Below, one piece after another: positions 24,065-32,295 of a stretch of 33,814 nt of DNA (the stretch's first letter is position 1; each line of letters begins with the position of its first letter). The stretch is from an uncultured Anaerotruncus sp. (lineage in GTDB: Bacteria; Bacillota; Clostridia; Oscillospirales; Ruminococcaceae), in NCBI GenBank assembly GCA_904398655.1, contig CAJFPF010000128.1:1-33814 (forward strand), in the 5' to 3' direction. The notes beneath the pieces are model-generated. The model had not been told where the DNA came from and did no database searches. It was given only the letters and a program-made list of their open reading frames with translations. Made by a program: the position numbers and the translations under genes.

Positions 24065-24606
24065 TGCGAGAAAAATTTCGGGAAGTGGAGGGGATCCGCT
24101 ATCTTTTGATCCGCAAGCAGGTAAAAAACTTGAACTTGCGGATCAATCGAGAAGGCTTGGTCCAGGTTTCAGCGCCGCGTTGGGTGAAGCAGGAGGAACT
24201 GGACCGGTTTGTAAATTCCCGAAGGGAGTGGATTTTGGCGACCCAAGAACGGATGCATCGGCGAGCACAGCAAGAGGCACTGTTGAAAAAAACTTGGAGC
24301 GATGAGGAGTGCCTGCAGTTGTTCCAGCGCATCAGCGATCAAATCTGGCCCCAATTTCAAGGAAAGATCCCCAAGCAGCCCCAATTGAAGGTGAAATGGA
24401 TGACTTCGCGGTGGGGTGTCTGTCATCCCAGCAAAGGGTATATTACATTGAACAAACGACTAATGGGGCAGCCAATGGCGGCAGTGGAGTATGTAATATT
24501 ACATGAATATGTCCACTTCTTAGAGCCGAACCATCAGGCCGGTTTCCATCGGGAGATGGCCGCAAGAATGCCGGACTATCTGTACCGGAGAAAATTGTTG
24601 CGTTGA
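24064..24606 (+). CDS. YgjP-type zinc metallopeptidase-like protein (DUF45)
   Basis: 180 residues. The zincin-like motif HEYVH (H147, E148, H151) continues with FLEPNHQAGFH, the pattern of the YgjP/DUF45 family; the preceding MTSRWGVCHPSKGYITLN is also characteristic. It is predicted to be a cytosolic zinc hydrolase related to SprT/WSS1 peptidases, with the natural substrate unknown. It is complete, shares one base with the acylphosphatase stop, and ends just before the promoter of the hydrogenase operon. Confidence 0.85.
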   Translation: MREKFREVEGIRYLLIRKQVKNLNLRINREGLVQVSAPRWVKQEELDRFVNSRREWILATQERMHRRAQQEALLKKTWSDEECLQLFQRISDQIWPQFQGKIPKQPQLKVKWMTSRWGVCHPSKGYITLNKRLMGQPMAAVEYVILHEYVHFLEPNHQAGFHREMAARMPDYLYRRKLLR

Positions 24607-24614
24607 AATTTTGA

Positions 24615-24632
24615 TTGTCAATTTATTAACAA
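24615..24632 (+). promoter_or_regulatory. Rex-like redox operator
   Basis: The 18-mer TTGTCAATTTATTAACAA matches the clostridial Rex pattern TTGTTAA-N4-TTAACAA except for one base (C at 24619). It overlaps the -35 and part of the spacer of the hydrogenase promoter. Rex is an NADH-sensing repressor known to control fermentation and hydrogenase genes in Clostridia. Binding here would block the promoter at low NADH/NAD+. No rex gene is in the window. Confidence 0.7.
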
Positions 24633-24643
24633 TATGTTATAAT
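24615..24643 (+). promoter_or_regulatory. Hydrogenase operon promoter
   Basis: TTGTCA (24615-24620) and a perfect TATAAT (24638-24643) are spaced by exactly 17 bases. The transcript would carry a leader of about 125 bases. That leader holds an imperfect hairpin (24646-24689) and a possible seven-codon reading frame (24668-24691). Confidence 0.82.
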
Positions 24644-24776
24644 GAATTTGCAAATCTCTTTGGAGAAATGCTGCTAGAGGATTGCAAATAAAAGGATTTT
24701 GTAGTATTCTTTAAAAAGGAATGCCCTGCCCAGCAATTTTTTGGAATGGTTAACGAATCTGATGGAGGAAATCGAT

Positions 24777-25028
24777 ATGGAAATTTATGTTTGCATTGGA
24801 AGCTCCTGCCACCTGAAGGGATCATACAACATTATTAATGCGCTCAAAAGTTTGATTGCGGAATATCATCTGGAAGATCAGGTAGGTTTAAATGCCTCCT
24901 TTTGTTTGGGACAATGCCAGTATGGCGTGACTGCGAAAATCAATGATGAGCTGGTCACCGGCCTGAATGAGGAGAATATTCGCTCCATTTTTGAAGAAAA
25001 GGTGGTAAAGGAGCTGTCGAAATCATGA
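24777..25028 (+). CDS. Thioredoxin-like [2Fe-2S] ferredoxin (NuoE/HoxE-type)
   Basis: 83 residues with the CX4C...CX3C pattern of thioredoxin-like [2Fe-2S] proteins: C6 and C11 in CIGSSC, C43 and C47 in CLGQC. Such domains pass electrons in NAD-linked hydrogenases and complex I. ATG 24777 follows GATGGAGGA and gives the standard N-terminus EIYVCIGSSC; the earlier ATG 24741 lacks a ribosome site. It is the first gene of the hydrogenase operon and overlaps the next by 4 bases. It is probably an electron carrier or redox partner for the PAS hydrogenase. No flavin-binding NuoF-like subunit accompanies it. Confidence 0.88.
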   Translation: MEIYVCIGSSCHLKGSYNIINALKSLIAEYHLEDQVGLNASFCLGQCQYGVTAKINDELVTGLNEENIRSIFEEKVVKELSKS

Positions 25029-26719
25029 CCGATGTTCTAAGTTTAAAGAAGGCAAATTGCCGGAATTGTCATAAATGTATCCGCGCCTGCCCTGTAAAAT
25101 CTATCCGCTTTTCGGACAGCCAAGCCAAAATTATCCCCAAAGAATGTATTTTGTGCGGCCGCTGTGTGGTTGCCTGTCCTCAAAACGCGAAACAGGTGAG
25201 AAATGATCTGACCGAAGTGATTGGGGCTATCGGCTCTGGTCAGAGGGTGATCGCTACTCTGGCGCCTTCCTTCATCAGTGAATTCCCGGTCTCTGGATTG
25301 GATCAGATGGCGGGTTATCTGAAACAACTGGGCTTCTCGGATGTGCGGGAGACGGCGGAAGGTGCCTATATTGTTAAGAGCGAATACGAGAACATGATCC
25401 GGGAGCGGCGCCAAGAGGTGATCATCTCCTCCTGTTGCCATACAGTGGTCACGTTGATCCAGAAATACTTTCCAGCGGTAATCCCTTACATTGCACCGGT
25501 GCAGTCCCCTATGGCGGTGAGCGGCCGACAGATTAAAGATGAATATCCGGATGCCTATGTGGTTTTCATCGGCCCCTGTATTTCCAAGAAGGATGAGATC
25601 GAAAAGGTTCCGGGATTCATCGACTGTGTGCTCACTTTTGAGGAACTGAAACACTGGTTCGATCAGCGACAGATTGTGGTGGAGCCGGCGGAAGTCTCCG
25701 AGCAGGATGGGAAGGTCTCCCGATTTTTCCCGCGGGTAGGTGGCATCATTGGCTGCATGCACACCGAGAATACCGGTTGGAAGTATTTGACGGTCGATGG
25801 GGTGGAGAACTGTATCAGTGCCATCCAGGAGATCGAGCGCGGAGGATTGAGAGGCTACTTTGTGGAGATGAGCGCCTGTGAAGGCAGCTGTATCAACGGA
25901 CCATCGACAAAGGCCTATCAACAGAATATCCTGAACAGCCGGGTGCGGGTGGATGCGTTTGCTCAACCTGATCCAAATCGGGAGGATGATTTTACCACCG
26001 TCTATAAATCCGGCTTGGTGCGCCATTATCCCAATGAGTTTGTCCATGAGCAGGTGCCTCCAGAGAGCGCCATTTTGGAGATCCTGGCCAAGATGGGGAA
26101 GACCCGTCCAGAGGATGAACTCAATTGCGGCAGTTGCGGCTATCCCTCCTGCCGTGAGAAGGCAAAAGCGGTCTATAACGGCAAAGCGGACATCACCATG
26201 TGTCTGCCGTTCCTGTTAGGCAAAGCAGAGAGTTTTTCGGAGAATGTGTTCGCCATTTCCCCCAATGGAATTCTTGTGCTGGATGAAAATCTGTGCATCC
26301 AACGGATGAATATATCCGCCTGCCATTTGTTTGGGGTCAATAGCTCCAAGGAGTTGATTGGCTCCATGGTGATCGAATTGATGGATCCCACCGACTTTGA
26401 AACGGTGCTGGAGACTGGAAACGATATCTTAGATAAGCGGATTTATCTGGCGGAACATGACAAGTATGTGGAGCTTTCCGTGGTACTGGATAAGGAAAAT
26501 CACTCCCTATTCGGCATCTTTAAAGATATTACCACCGAGCAAAAGCAAAAGGAGCGTTACCGCGCAGACCGGGATAAGACGATTGACATCACCAATGGAG
26601 TGATTGAAAAACAGATGAGGATCGTCCAAGAGATTGCTTCTCTATTGGGCGAGACAACCGCCGAGACCAAGGTGGCGCTTACCCAGATCAAGAATACAGT
26701 CCTTGCGGAGGATGAGTAA
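25025..26719 (+). CDS. Sensory-type [FeFe] hydrogenase with PAS domain
   Basis: 564 residues. Two [4Fe-4S] ferredoxin motifs come first (C12, 15, 18, 22 and C41, 44, 47, 51). An H-cluster domain over about 70-330 has SSCCHT (C137, C138), GPCISKKDE (C185) and SACEGSC (C285, C289), so every cluster-ligand Cys is present. A further [4Fe-4S] motif follows (CGSCGYPSC, C368, 371, 376, with C393), then a PAS domain (about 400-505) and a C-terminal helix that ends without any kinase. This is the arrangement of group C (HydS-like) putative sensory hydrogenases; hfs-type clusters are comparable. ATGA overlap links it to the upstream ferredoxin. I infer that it senses H2 or redox state and signals to the phosphatase encoded next. 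Confidence 0.9.
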   Translation: MTDVLSLKKANCRNCHKCIRACPVKSIRFSDSQAKIIPKECILCGRCVVACPQNAKQVRNDLTEVIGAIGSGQRVIATLAPSFISEFPVSGLDQMAGYLKQLGFSDVRETAEGAYIVKSEYENMIRERRQEVIISSCCHTVVTLIQKYFPAVIPYIAPVQSPMAVSGRQIKDEYPDAYVVFIGPCISKKDEIEKVPGFIDCVLTFEELKHWFDQRQIVVEPAEVSEQDGKVSRFFPRVGGIIGCMHTENTGWKYLTVDGVENCISAIQEIERGGLRGYFVEMSACEGSCINGPSTKAYQQNILNSRVRVDAFAQPDPNREDDFTTVYKSGLVRHYPNEFVHEQVPPESAILEILAKMGKTRPEDELNCGSCGYPSCREKAKAVYNGKADITMCLPFLLGKAESFSENVFAISPNGILVLDENLCIQRMNISACHLFGVNSSKELIGSMVIELMDPTDFETVLETGNDILDKRIYLAEHDKYVELSVVLDKENHSLFGIFKDITTEQKQKERYRADRDKTIDITNGVIEKQMRIVQEIASLLGETTAETKVALTQIKNTVLAEDE

Positions 26720-26723
26720 CGCC

Positions 26724-27896
26724 ATGGATAAACTTTTTATGGAGACCGGTTGGGTCAGTCTCAATAAAAAAGGGGAGGAGCTGTGCGGTGACCGGGTGGA
26801 GATCCGCCCACAAAAGGCCAACGGAGACTTCACGATGGTGTTGGCGGACGGGTTGGGAAGCGGTGTAAAAGCAAATATCCTCTCCACCTTGACCTCGAAA
26901 ATTCTGGGGACGATGATCGACTCGGATGTGCCGATCGAGGACTGCGTAGAGACCATTGCGGCGACCCTCCCAGTCTGTAAGGTACGGGGTGTGGCCTATG
27001 CTACCTTTACCATTCTCAAGGTACATGAGGGCGAGATTACACTGGTTCAGTATGACAATCCGGATGTGATCATGCTCCGCAATGGAAAGCATTTTGACTA
27101 CCCCAAACAGGAAAAGGTGATGTCTGGCAAAAAGATCTACGAGACCCACCTTCCCATCCAGCTGGGGGATGTGTTCATCGCCATGAGCGATGGAGTGATC
27201 CATGCGGGAGTAGGGCAGTCGTTGAACTTTGGCTGGGAACGGAAAAATGTGGTGGAGTATACAGACGCCCATTTCAACCCCCAAATGTCTGCCCGGGCTG
27301 TAGCTGGCCTGATCAGTGATGCCTGTAACGAGTTATACATGGGTCTACCTGGTGACGACACCACGGTGGCGGTGCTGCGTATCCGGGAGCGTCTACAGGT
27401 GAGTTTGATGATTGGCCCGCCCGTCAACCCCGCAGATGATGAAAAAGTCATGAAGCTGTTCTTCAACGGGGAGGGAAAAACTGTGGTCTGTGGAGGTACC
27501 ACCTCCACCATTGCAGCCAAATACCTACATACCAAAGTGCAGACCAAGATCGATTATTTGGACCCAGAGATCCCTCCGATTGGCTACATTGAGGGAGTAG
27601 ATCTGTGTACCGAGGGCGTCCTCACCATGAAACGGGTGGTGGAGTATGCAAAACGGTATATCGATACATCTGGAGCAGTGCGGGAGTGGGTCGGCCGGCG
27701 GGATGGTGCCTCCCTGATCTGTCAGATGCTGTTTGAAGAGGCCACTGATGTGCGCTTGTTTGTGGGGCGCGCCATGAATCCGGCTCATCAGAACCCAGAT
27801 ATGCCCATTGATCTCTCCATCAAACTGCGTCTGATGGAGGATCTGTCCAACTATTTGGAGAAAATGGGGAAACGCATACAACTCAGTTACTTTTGA
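26724..27896 (+). CDS. SpoIIE/PP2C-type Ser/Thr phosphatase
   Basis: 390 residues. Residues 1-220 form a SpoIIE-like PP2C domain with metal-binding acids in VLADGLGSG (D42), AMSDGVIHAG (D156) and GDDTTVAV (D211, D212). Residues 222-390 form a second domain (VVCGGTTSTIAAKYL, then EGVLTMKRVVEYAKRYI) that I cannot assign. ATG 26724 is preferred; ATG 26712, overlapping the upstream stop, is possible, and the GGAGG at 26707-26711 is too close to the latter and somewhat far from the former. There is no membrane segment. SpoIIE-type enzymes usually dephosphorylate anti-sigma antagonists; none lies nearby, so the target is unknown. It sits between two hydrogenase genes. Confidence 0.88.
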   Translation: MDKLFMETGWVSLNKKGEELCGDRVEIRPQKANGDFTMVLADGLGSGVKANILSTLTSKILGTMIDSDVPIEDCVETIAATLPVCKVRGVAYATFTILKVHEGEITLVQYDNPDVIMLRNGKHFDYPKQEKVMSGKKIYETHLPIQLGDVFIAMSDGVIHAGVGQSLNFGWERKNVVEYTDAHFNPQMSARAVAGLISDACNELYMGLPGDDTTVAVLRIRERLQVSLMIGPPVNPADDEKVMKLFFNGEGKTVVCGGTTSTIAAKYLHTKVQTKIDYLDPEIPPIGYIEGVDLCTEGVLTMKRVVEYAKRYIDTSGAVREWVGRRDGASLICQMLFEEATDVRLFVGRAMNPAHQNPDMPIDLSIKLRLMEDLSNYLEKMGKRIQLSYF

Positions 27897-27920
27897 TATA
27901 GCGGCTGAGGGAGGATACAG

Positions 27921-29366
27921 ATGGAAAGAAGCGAAAAGTTTTTTGACACAAATGTGCAGCTTTTAAAGTATCGGGTTTTAAAAGGTGTTGTAAAACACTA
28001 TGACCAGGGGAACTTGCAGGAGGCATACCGGGATATCCCCTTGGAGATTGCCCCGGGTCCCAAACCGACTTTACGCTGTTGCGTCTATAAAGAGCGTGCA
28101 ATCCTCACGGAACGGGTAAAGTTGGCCATGGGTGGGGACCCAGAGAACCCCAATGTCATCGAGTGTATCAAGATTGGCTGTGACGAATGTACCGTAAACC
28201 GCTACCATGTGGGCTCTGCCTGCCGGGGATGTATTGCCCATCGGTGCGAACATGCCTGTCCCACTGGTGCTATTACCGTTTGGAAGGGGAAAGCTCACAT
28301 CGACCAGGATAAATGTGTGGAATGTGGGCGCTGTGCCGCTGCCTGCCCCTATTCGGCCATTATGAAATACACCCGACCCTGTGAAAATGCCTGCAAAATT
28401 GGAGCGATCAGCATAGATCTGGACAACTCCGCCAAGATTGATAACCACAAATGCATCTCCTGCGGCGCCTGTGTCTATCAGTGTCCCTTTGGGGCTATTG
28501 TGGATAAATCCTTTATTTTAGACGCCTTGGAGCTGCTCAAGCAGAGCGAACAAAATACCAAATATCGCGTGTACGCGGTGGTGGCCCCCTCCATCTCCAG
28601 CCAGTTCAGCTATGCAAAGACAGGCCAAGTGGTGGCAGGATTGAAGGCCATTGGATTTCACAATGTGGTGGAGGCTGCCTTGGGCGCCGATATGGTCGCC
28701 TATGAAGAGGCGGCGGAGCTTGCGGAGAAGGGATTTTTGACCAGCTCCTGCTGCCCGGCTTTTGTCCGGTACGTGAAGAGCTCCTTCCCAGGGATGGCGG
28801 AGCATATCTCCCATAACCCATCCCCTATGGAAGCGGTAGCTCGATTTATCAAGCAGACAGATCCCGGCGCAAAATGCATCTTTGTGGGGCCCTGTACCGC
28901 CAAAAAGATGGAGGTACAGCAGGAGGATGTCACCGGCGTAGACTGTGTGATTACCTTTGAGGAGCTTCAGGCGCTGTTTGACGCTCGAGATGTGGCTCTG
29001 GAGACATTAGAAGAAGAGCTGCTGGATAACGCGTCCTACTATGGGCGGATTTTTGCCCGCAGCGGAGGACTTTCGGATGCTGTCCAGGAGGCTTTGAAAG
29101 AGCGCGGGATTACGCCAGAGCAGTTTACAGCAAAGCCTCTGGCCTGTGATGGGATTGTGGAGTGCAAATTAGCGCTTCTAAAAGCCAGCAAGCATCTGCT
29201 CCCAGAGAACTTTATCGAAGGCATGGCTTGTGTTGGAGGCTGCATCGGAGGAGCGGCTTGTGTCACCCATGGCCCAAAAGACAAGAGCGAAGTCAACAAA
29301 TACGGCCAGTTGGCCAAGGAGAAGACCATTTTGGACGCGCTACAGGTGACAAAGTTGGGGAGCTGA
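27921..29366 (+). CDS. [FeFe] hydrogenase, group B-like
   Basis: 481 residues. Three Cys-rich segments lie at the N-terminal side (CRGCIAHRCEHACP, CVECGRCAAACP, CISCGACVYQCP) for [4Fe-4S] clusters. The H-cluster motifs follow: TSSCCPAF (C277, C278), GPCTAKKME (C325) and GMACVGGC (C437, C441). The retained TSCCP-like motif and GGC suggest catalytic competence with ferredoxin, unlike the more divergent sensory paralogue upstream. GGGAGG precedes ATG 27921. It is the last gene of the operon, ending 16 bases before the terminator hairpin. Maturases HydE, HydF and HydG are not in the window and must be supplied from elsewhere. Confidence 0.92.
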   Translation: MERSEKFFDTNVQLLKYRVLKGVVKHYDQGNLQEAYRDIPLEIAPGPKPTLRCCVYKERAILTERVKLAMGGDPENPNVIECIKIGCDECTVNRYHVGSACRGCIAHRCEHACPTGAITVWKGKAHIDQDKCVECGRCAAACPYSAIMKYTRPCENACKIGAISIDLDNSAKIDNHKCISCGACVYQCPFGAIVDKSFILDALELLKQSEQNTKYRVYAVVAPSISSQFSYAKTGQVVAGLKAIGFHNVVEAALGADMVAYEEAAELAEKGFLTSSCCPAFVRYVKSSFPGMAEHISHNPSPMEAVARFIKQTDPGAKCIFVGPCTAKKMEVQQEDVTGVDCVITFEELQALFDARDVALETLEEELLDNASYYGRIFARSGGLSDAVQEALKERGITPEQFTAKPLACDGIVECKLALLKASKHLLPENFIEGMACVGGCIGGAACVTHGPKDKSEVNKYGQLAKEKTILDALQVTKLGS

Positions 29367-29382
29367 ATTGAAAGTTAACTGT

Positions 29383-29420
29383 CAAAAATGCAGGAACTTG
29401 CAAAAGTTCCTGCATTTTTG
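29383..29420 (+). terminator. Strong intrinsic terminator of hydrogenase operon
   Basis: A 17-bp perfect stem (29383-29399 with 29404-29420) closed by a GCAA tetraloop; the descending arm ends TTTTTG. It isolates the hydrogenase operon from the RpiR-led operon. Confidence 0.92.
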
Positions 29421-29431
29421 CGGAAAATGAC

Positions 29432-29460
29432 TTGATTTTTGGATAGCAATACGTTATGAT
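29432..29460 (+). promoter_or_regulatory. Promoter of the rpiR-led operon
   Basis: TTGATT (29432-29437) and TATGAT (29455-29460) are spaced by 17 bases, just after the terminator and 52 bases before the start codon. Confidence 0.72.
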
Positions 29461-29512
29461 TAGAACCATTGAAGCATGCCCTATTTTTTAGATTGGGAGG
29501 TCCGGGAATCAA

Positions 29513-30391
29513 ATGCATCAGGATCTTTTGGCTTTGATTGGACAGATGATTCCGCAATTTTCCAAAGGGCAAAAATTGATTGCGAACTATATCATCAATC
29601 ATTTTGATAAGGCAGCCTTTATGACCGCTTCCAAATTGGGAGCTACTGTGGGTGTCAGTGAATCCACCGTCGTTCGTTTCGCCTCAGAAATCGGCTTTGA
29701 GGGTTATCCAGAACTTCAGAAAGCGCTACAGGAACTGATCCGCAATAAGTTGACCACTGTGCAGCGGATGGATGTCACCAATGAGCAGCTGGAAAATACC
29801 AATGTGCTCACCAAAGTGCTCTCCAAAGACATCGAGCGGGTGCGCAGGACGATGGAGGAGACCAGCCAATCAGCGTTTTCTGCCGCGGTAGAGACCATCT
29901 GCTCTGCCAGGAATATCTACATTTTGGGGGTACGCTCTGCCGCAGCGTTGGCACAGTTTTTAAGCTTTTATTTCAACCATATTTTCCCCAATGTAAAACA
30001 TATTAACACCTCCAGCCGGTCGGAGATGTTTGAACAGATTATGCGCATCGGCCCGGAGGATGTATTCATCGCCATCAGTTTTCCCCGGTATTCCCGGCGT
30101 ACGGCCCAAGCTTCCCACTATGCGGAGAAAAATGGGGCCAAAGTAATCGCGATTACCGATTCCCTACAATCGCCCATTGCGGACAACGCAAACCATGTGC
30201 TGGTGGCTCGCAGCGACATGGTGTCCTTTGTGGATTCTCTGGTGGCCCCCCTTTCTCTGATCAATGCCTTGATTGTGGCGGTGGGCCTGAAACGCCGGGA
30301 TGAGGTAGCGGCCAACTATGCTCGCCTAGAAAAAATCTGGGATGAGTATGAAGTCTATGAAAAACGGGAGGACCATCCGGATGGGGTCTGA
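29513..30391 (+). CDS. RpiR-family transcriptional regulator
   Basis: 292 residues: an N-terminal HTH_6 domain (about 1-77; TASKLGATVGVSESTVVRFASEIGF) and a C-terminal SIS sugar-phosphate-binding domain (about 125-260; IYILGVRSAAALAQFL, AISFPRYSRRTAQASHYA). Family members answer to phosphosugars. ATG 29513 is the natural start, although GGGAGG (29495-29500) is 12 bases away, rather far. It overlaps the flavoprotein gene by 11 bases and leads an operon of housekeeping genes, not a sugar pathway, which leaves its regulon open. Confidence 0.92.
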   Translation: MHQDLLALIGQMIPQFSKGQKLIANYIINHFDKAAFMTASKLGATVGVSESTVVRFASEIGFEGYPELQKALQELIRNKLTTVQRMDVTNEQLENTNVLTKVLSKDIERVRRTMEETSQSAFSAAVETICSARNIYILGVRSAAALAQFLSFYFNHIFPNVKHINTSSRSEMFEQIMRIGPEDVFIAISFPRYSRRTAQASHYAEKNGAKVIAITDSLQSPIADNANHVLVARSDMVSFVDSLVAPLSLINALIVAVGLKRRDEVAANYARLEKIWDEYEVYEKREDHPDGV

Positions 30392-31607
30392 GGAAAGGGC
30401 TCTGATTGTGGGGGGCGGCGCTGGAGGGCTCTTTTGCGCGGGGATCGCCCGCCGGCGCGGCGTGCCAGTCACCGTTCTAGAGAAAAATGCGCGCCCTGCC
30501 CGAAAAGTGCTGATAACAGGGAAGGGGAGGTGCAATCTGACAAATAACTGCACCGTGGAGGAATTTTTCCCCCATGTGCGCAGCAACAGCCGCTTCCTGT
30601 ACAGTTCCTTGCGTGCCTTTTCCCCAGAGGATACAATGGATTTGTTCCAAGAGTTGGGAGTTCCCTTGAAAACCGAACGGGGCAATCGGGTGTTCCCGCT
30701 CTCTGACAGCGCTCGGGATGTGGTAGACGCCCTTGTCCAGTTTTGCGGGGCTGAAAATATCCTTCCCCAATCCTCAGTCAAAGATGTATTAACTGCTGAT
30801 GGTGCGGTACGGGGTGTGCGTCTGGAGGACGGCAGGGAGCTTGCCGCAACCCGTGTGGTGTTGGCGACCGGCGGGTTCAGCTATCCAGCCACCGGATCCA
30901 CTGGAGATGGGTATCGGATGGCTCGAGATCTGGGGCACACCATTGTTGCTCCTCGGCCTGCCCTAGTCCCCATTGTGGCCAGGGAGAATTGGTGTACAGA
31001 GTTGATGGGGCTCTCCCTACGAAATGTGGTATTGACACTCTATAATGCCTCTGGTAGGGTGTTGTTCCGGGAGTTGGGAGAGATGCTGTTCACCCACTTT
31101 GGAGTTTCGGGGCCTCTGGTGCTCTCCGCCTCCTCCTATATGGACGGGGACCCTAAAGAGTACCGTCTAGAAATCGACCTAAAGCCTGGATTGGATACGG
31201 CGCAGTTGGACGCGCGTCTATTGCGGGATTTTTCAGAAGTACAGAACCGGGACTTTTCCAATTCGTTGGACAGGCTATTGCCTCGAAAATTGATTTCAGT
31301 GGTGGTACAGCTTTCGCAGATTGCCGCCCATACCAAGGTTAACGCTATTACCAGGGAACAACGGCATGCCCTGGTTGGGCTGCTAAAAGCGTTTCCAATC
31401 ACTCCAAAGGAATTTCGTCCAGTGGAGGAGGCGATTGTAACAGCGGGGGGCGTGTCAGTGAAAGAAGTCAACCCCAAGACAATGGAGTCAAAATTGGTCA
31501 AAGGGCTCTATTTTGTGGGGGAATTGCTGGATGTGGACGCAGTTACCGGGGGGTTCAATCTACAGATTGCCTGGTCCACCGGTTTTGCAGCGGGGAGCCA
31601 TCTTTAA
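30381..31607 (+). CDS. FAD-dependent oxidoreductase, BaiN/HI0933 family
   Basis: 408 residues, typical length. The FAD-binding GGGAGGLFCAGIARRRG comes first, then EKNARPARKVLITGKGRCNLTNN, TGGFSYPATGSTGDGY, FTHFGVSGP and the C-terminal GLYFVGELLDVDAVTGGFNLQIAWSTG, all hallmarks of this family. Some members are reported in bile-acid metabolism, but most have no proven reaction, so no substrate is assigned. ATG 30381 is chosen from GGGAGG (30366-30371) 9 bases upstream and because the FAD motif should begin close to the N-terminus. It is followed by cmk after 13 bases. Confidence 0.9.
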   Translation: MGSEERALIVGGGAGGLFCAGIARRRGVPVTVLEKNARPARKVLITGKGRCNLTNNCTVEEFFPHVRSNSRFLYSSLRAFSPEDTMDLFQELGVPLKTERGNRVFPLSDSARDVVDALVQFCGAENILPQSSVKDVLTADGAVRGVRLEDGRELAATRVVLATGGFSYPATGSTGDGYRMARDLGHTIVAPRPALVPIVARENWCTELMGLSLRNVVLTLYNASGRVLFRELGEMLFTHFGVSGPLVLSASSYMDGDPKEYRLEIDLKPGLDTAQLDARLLRDFSEVQNRDFSNSLDRLLPRKLISVVVQLSQIAAHTKVNAITREQRHALVGLLKAFPITPKEFRPVEEAIVTAGGVSVKEVNPKTMESKLVKGLYFVGELLDVDAVTGGFNLQIAWSTGFAAGSHL

Positions 31608-31620
31608 AGGGGGAAACAGT

Positions 31621-32295
31621 TTGATTTCAGTGGCCATAGATGGACCGGCAGGAGCCGGAAAAAGTACAATTGCCCGGGCAATTGCGCGGGATTTGGGCTA
31701 TTTATATGTAGATACGGGTGCCTTATATCGAGCCATCGGTTTATATGCCTTAGAGCAACAGGCGGATCCTCAGAACGAGGGCCAGGTGCTGCCCCTTCTT
31801 CCACAGCTCCATCTCTCCCTTCAATTTGCGAATGGGGAGCAGCAGGTTTGGCTCAATGGCCGGAACGTCTCCCAGGAGATTCGGAAAAACGAGGTTTCCA
31901 TGGCGGCCAGTGCGGTGAGTGCGATTCCCAAGGTACGAGAATTTCTTTTTGATCTTCAGCAGAATTTGGCCAAAGAGAACAATGTGGTGATGGACGGCCG
32001 GGACATCGGAACGGTTGTTTTGCCAAAGGCGCAGGTAAAGATCTTCTTGACAGCTTCTCCTGAGGAACGGGCACGACGTCGCTATGAAGAACTTCAGCAG
32101 CGGGGGCAGTCGGTGGAGTACACGCAACTCCTGGAGGAGGTGCGGCGCCGGGACTACAATGATGCGCACAGAGCCGCAGCGCCCTTGCGGCGCGCGGAGG
32201 ACGCTCTTTTGGTAGACACTACCGGAAATAGCCTGGAGCAGTCGATTGTGCAGCTCACAAAAATTGTTAAGGAGAGGTTGCAGGATGTTCTATAA
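31621..32295 (+). CDS. cmk: Cytidylate kinase
   Basis: 224 residues. It phosphorylates CMP and dCMP with ATP. The P-loop GPAGAGKST lies at 8-16, then DTGALYRAIG, the nucleotide-binding MDGRDIGTVVLP and the C-terminal RRRDYNDAHRAAAPLRRAEDALLVDTT. The family block at this last site usually reads DSxR; here it is DAHR. The start is TTG 31621 with AAAGGGGGA upstream, which gives the standard short N-terminus. It overlaps plsC by 11 bases. The order cmk-plsC-ispH-rpsA is familiar in Clostridia. Confidence 0.95.
   Translation: MISVAIDGPAGAGKSTIARAIARDLGYLYVDTGALYRAIGLYALEQQADPQNEGQVLPLLPQLHLSLQFANGEQQVWLNGRNVSQEIRKNEVSMAASAVSAIPKVREFLFDLQQNLAKENNVVMDGRDIGTVVLPKAQVKIFLTASPEERARRRYEELQQRGQSVEYTQLLEEVRRRDYNDAHRAAAPLRRAEDALLVDTTGNSLEQSIVQLTKIVKERLQDVL

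Noticed and set aside
25043-26047. 334-codon minus-strand frame opposite the PAS hydrogenase gene
   Set aside because: It is a long shadow of a GC-biased, clearly real gene; its translation is His/Leu-rich and matches nothing.
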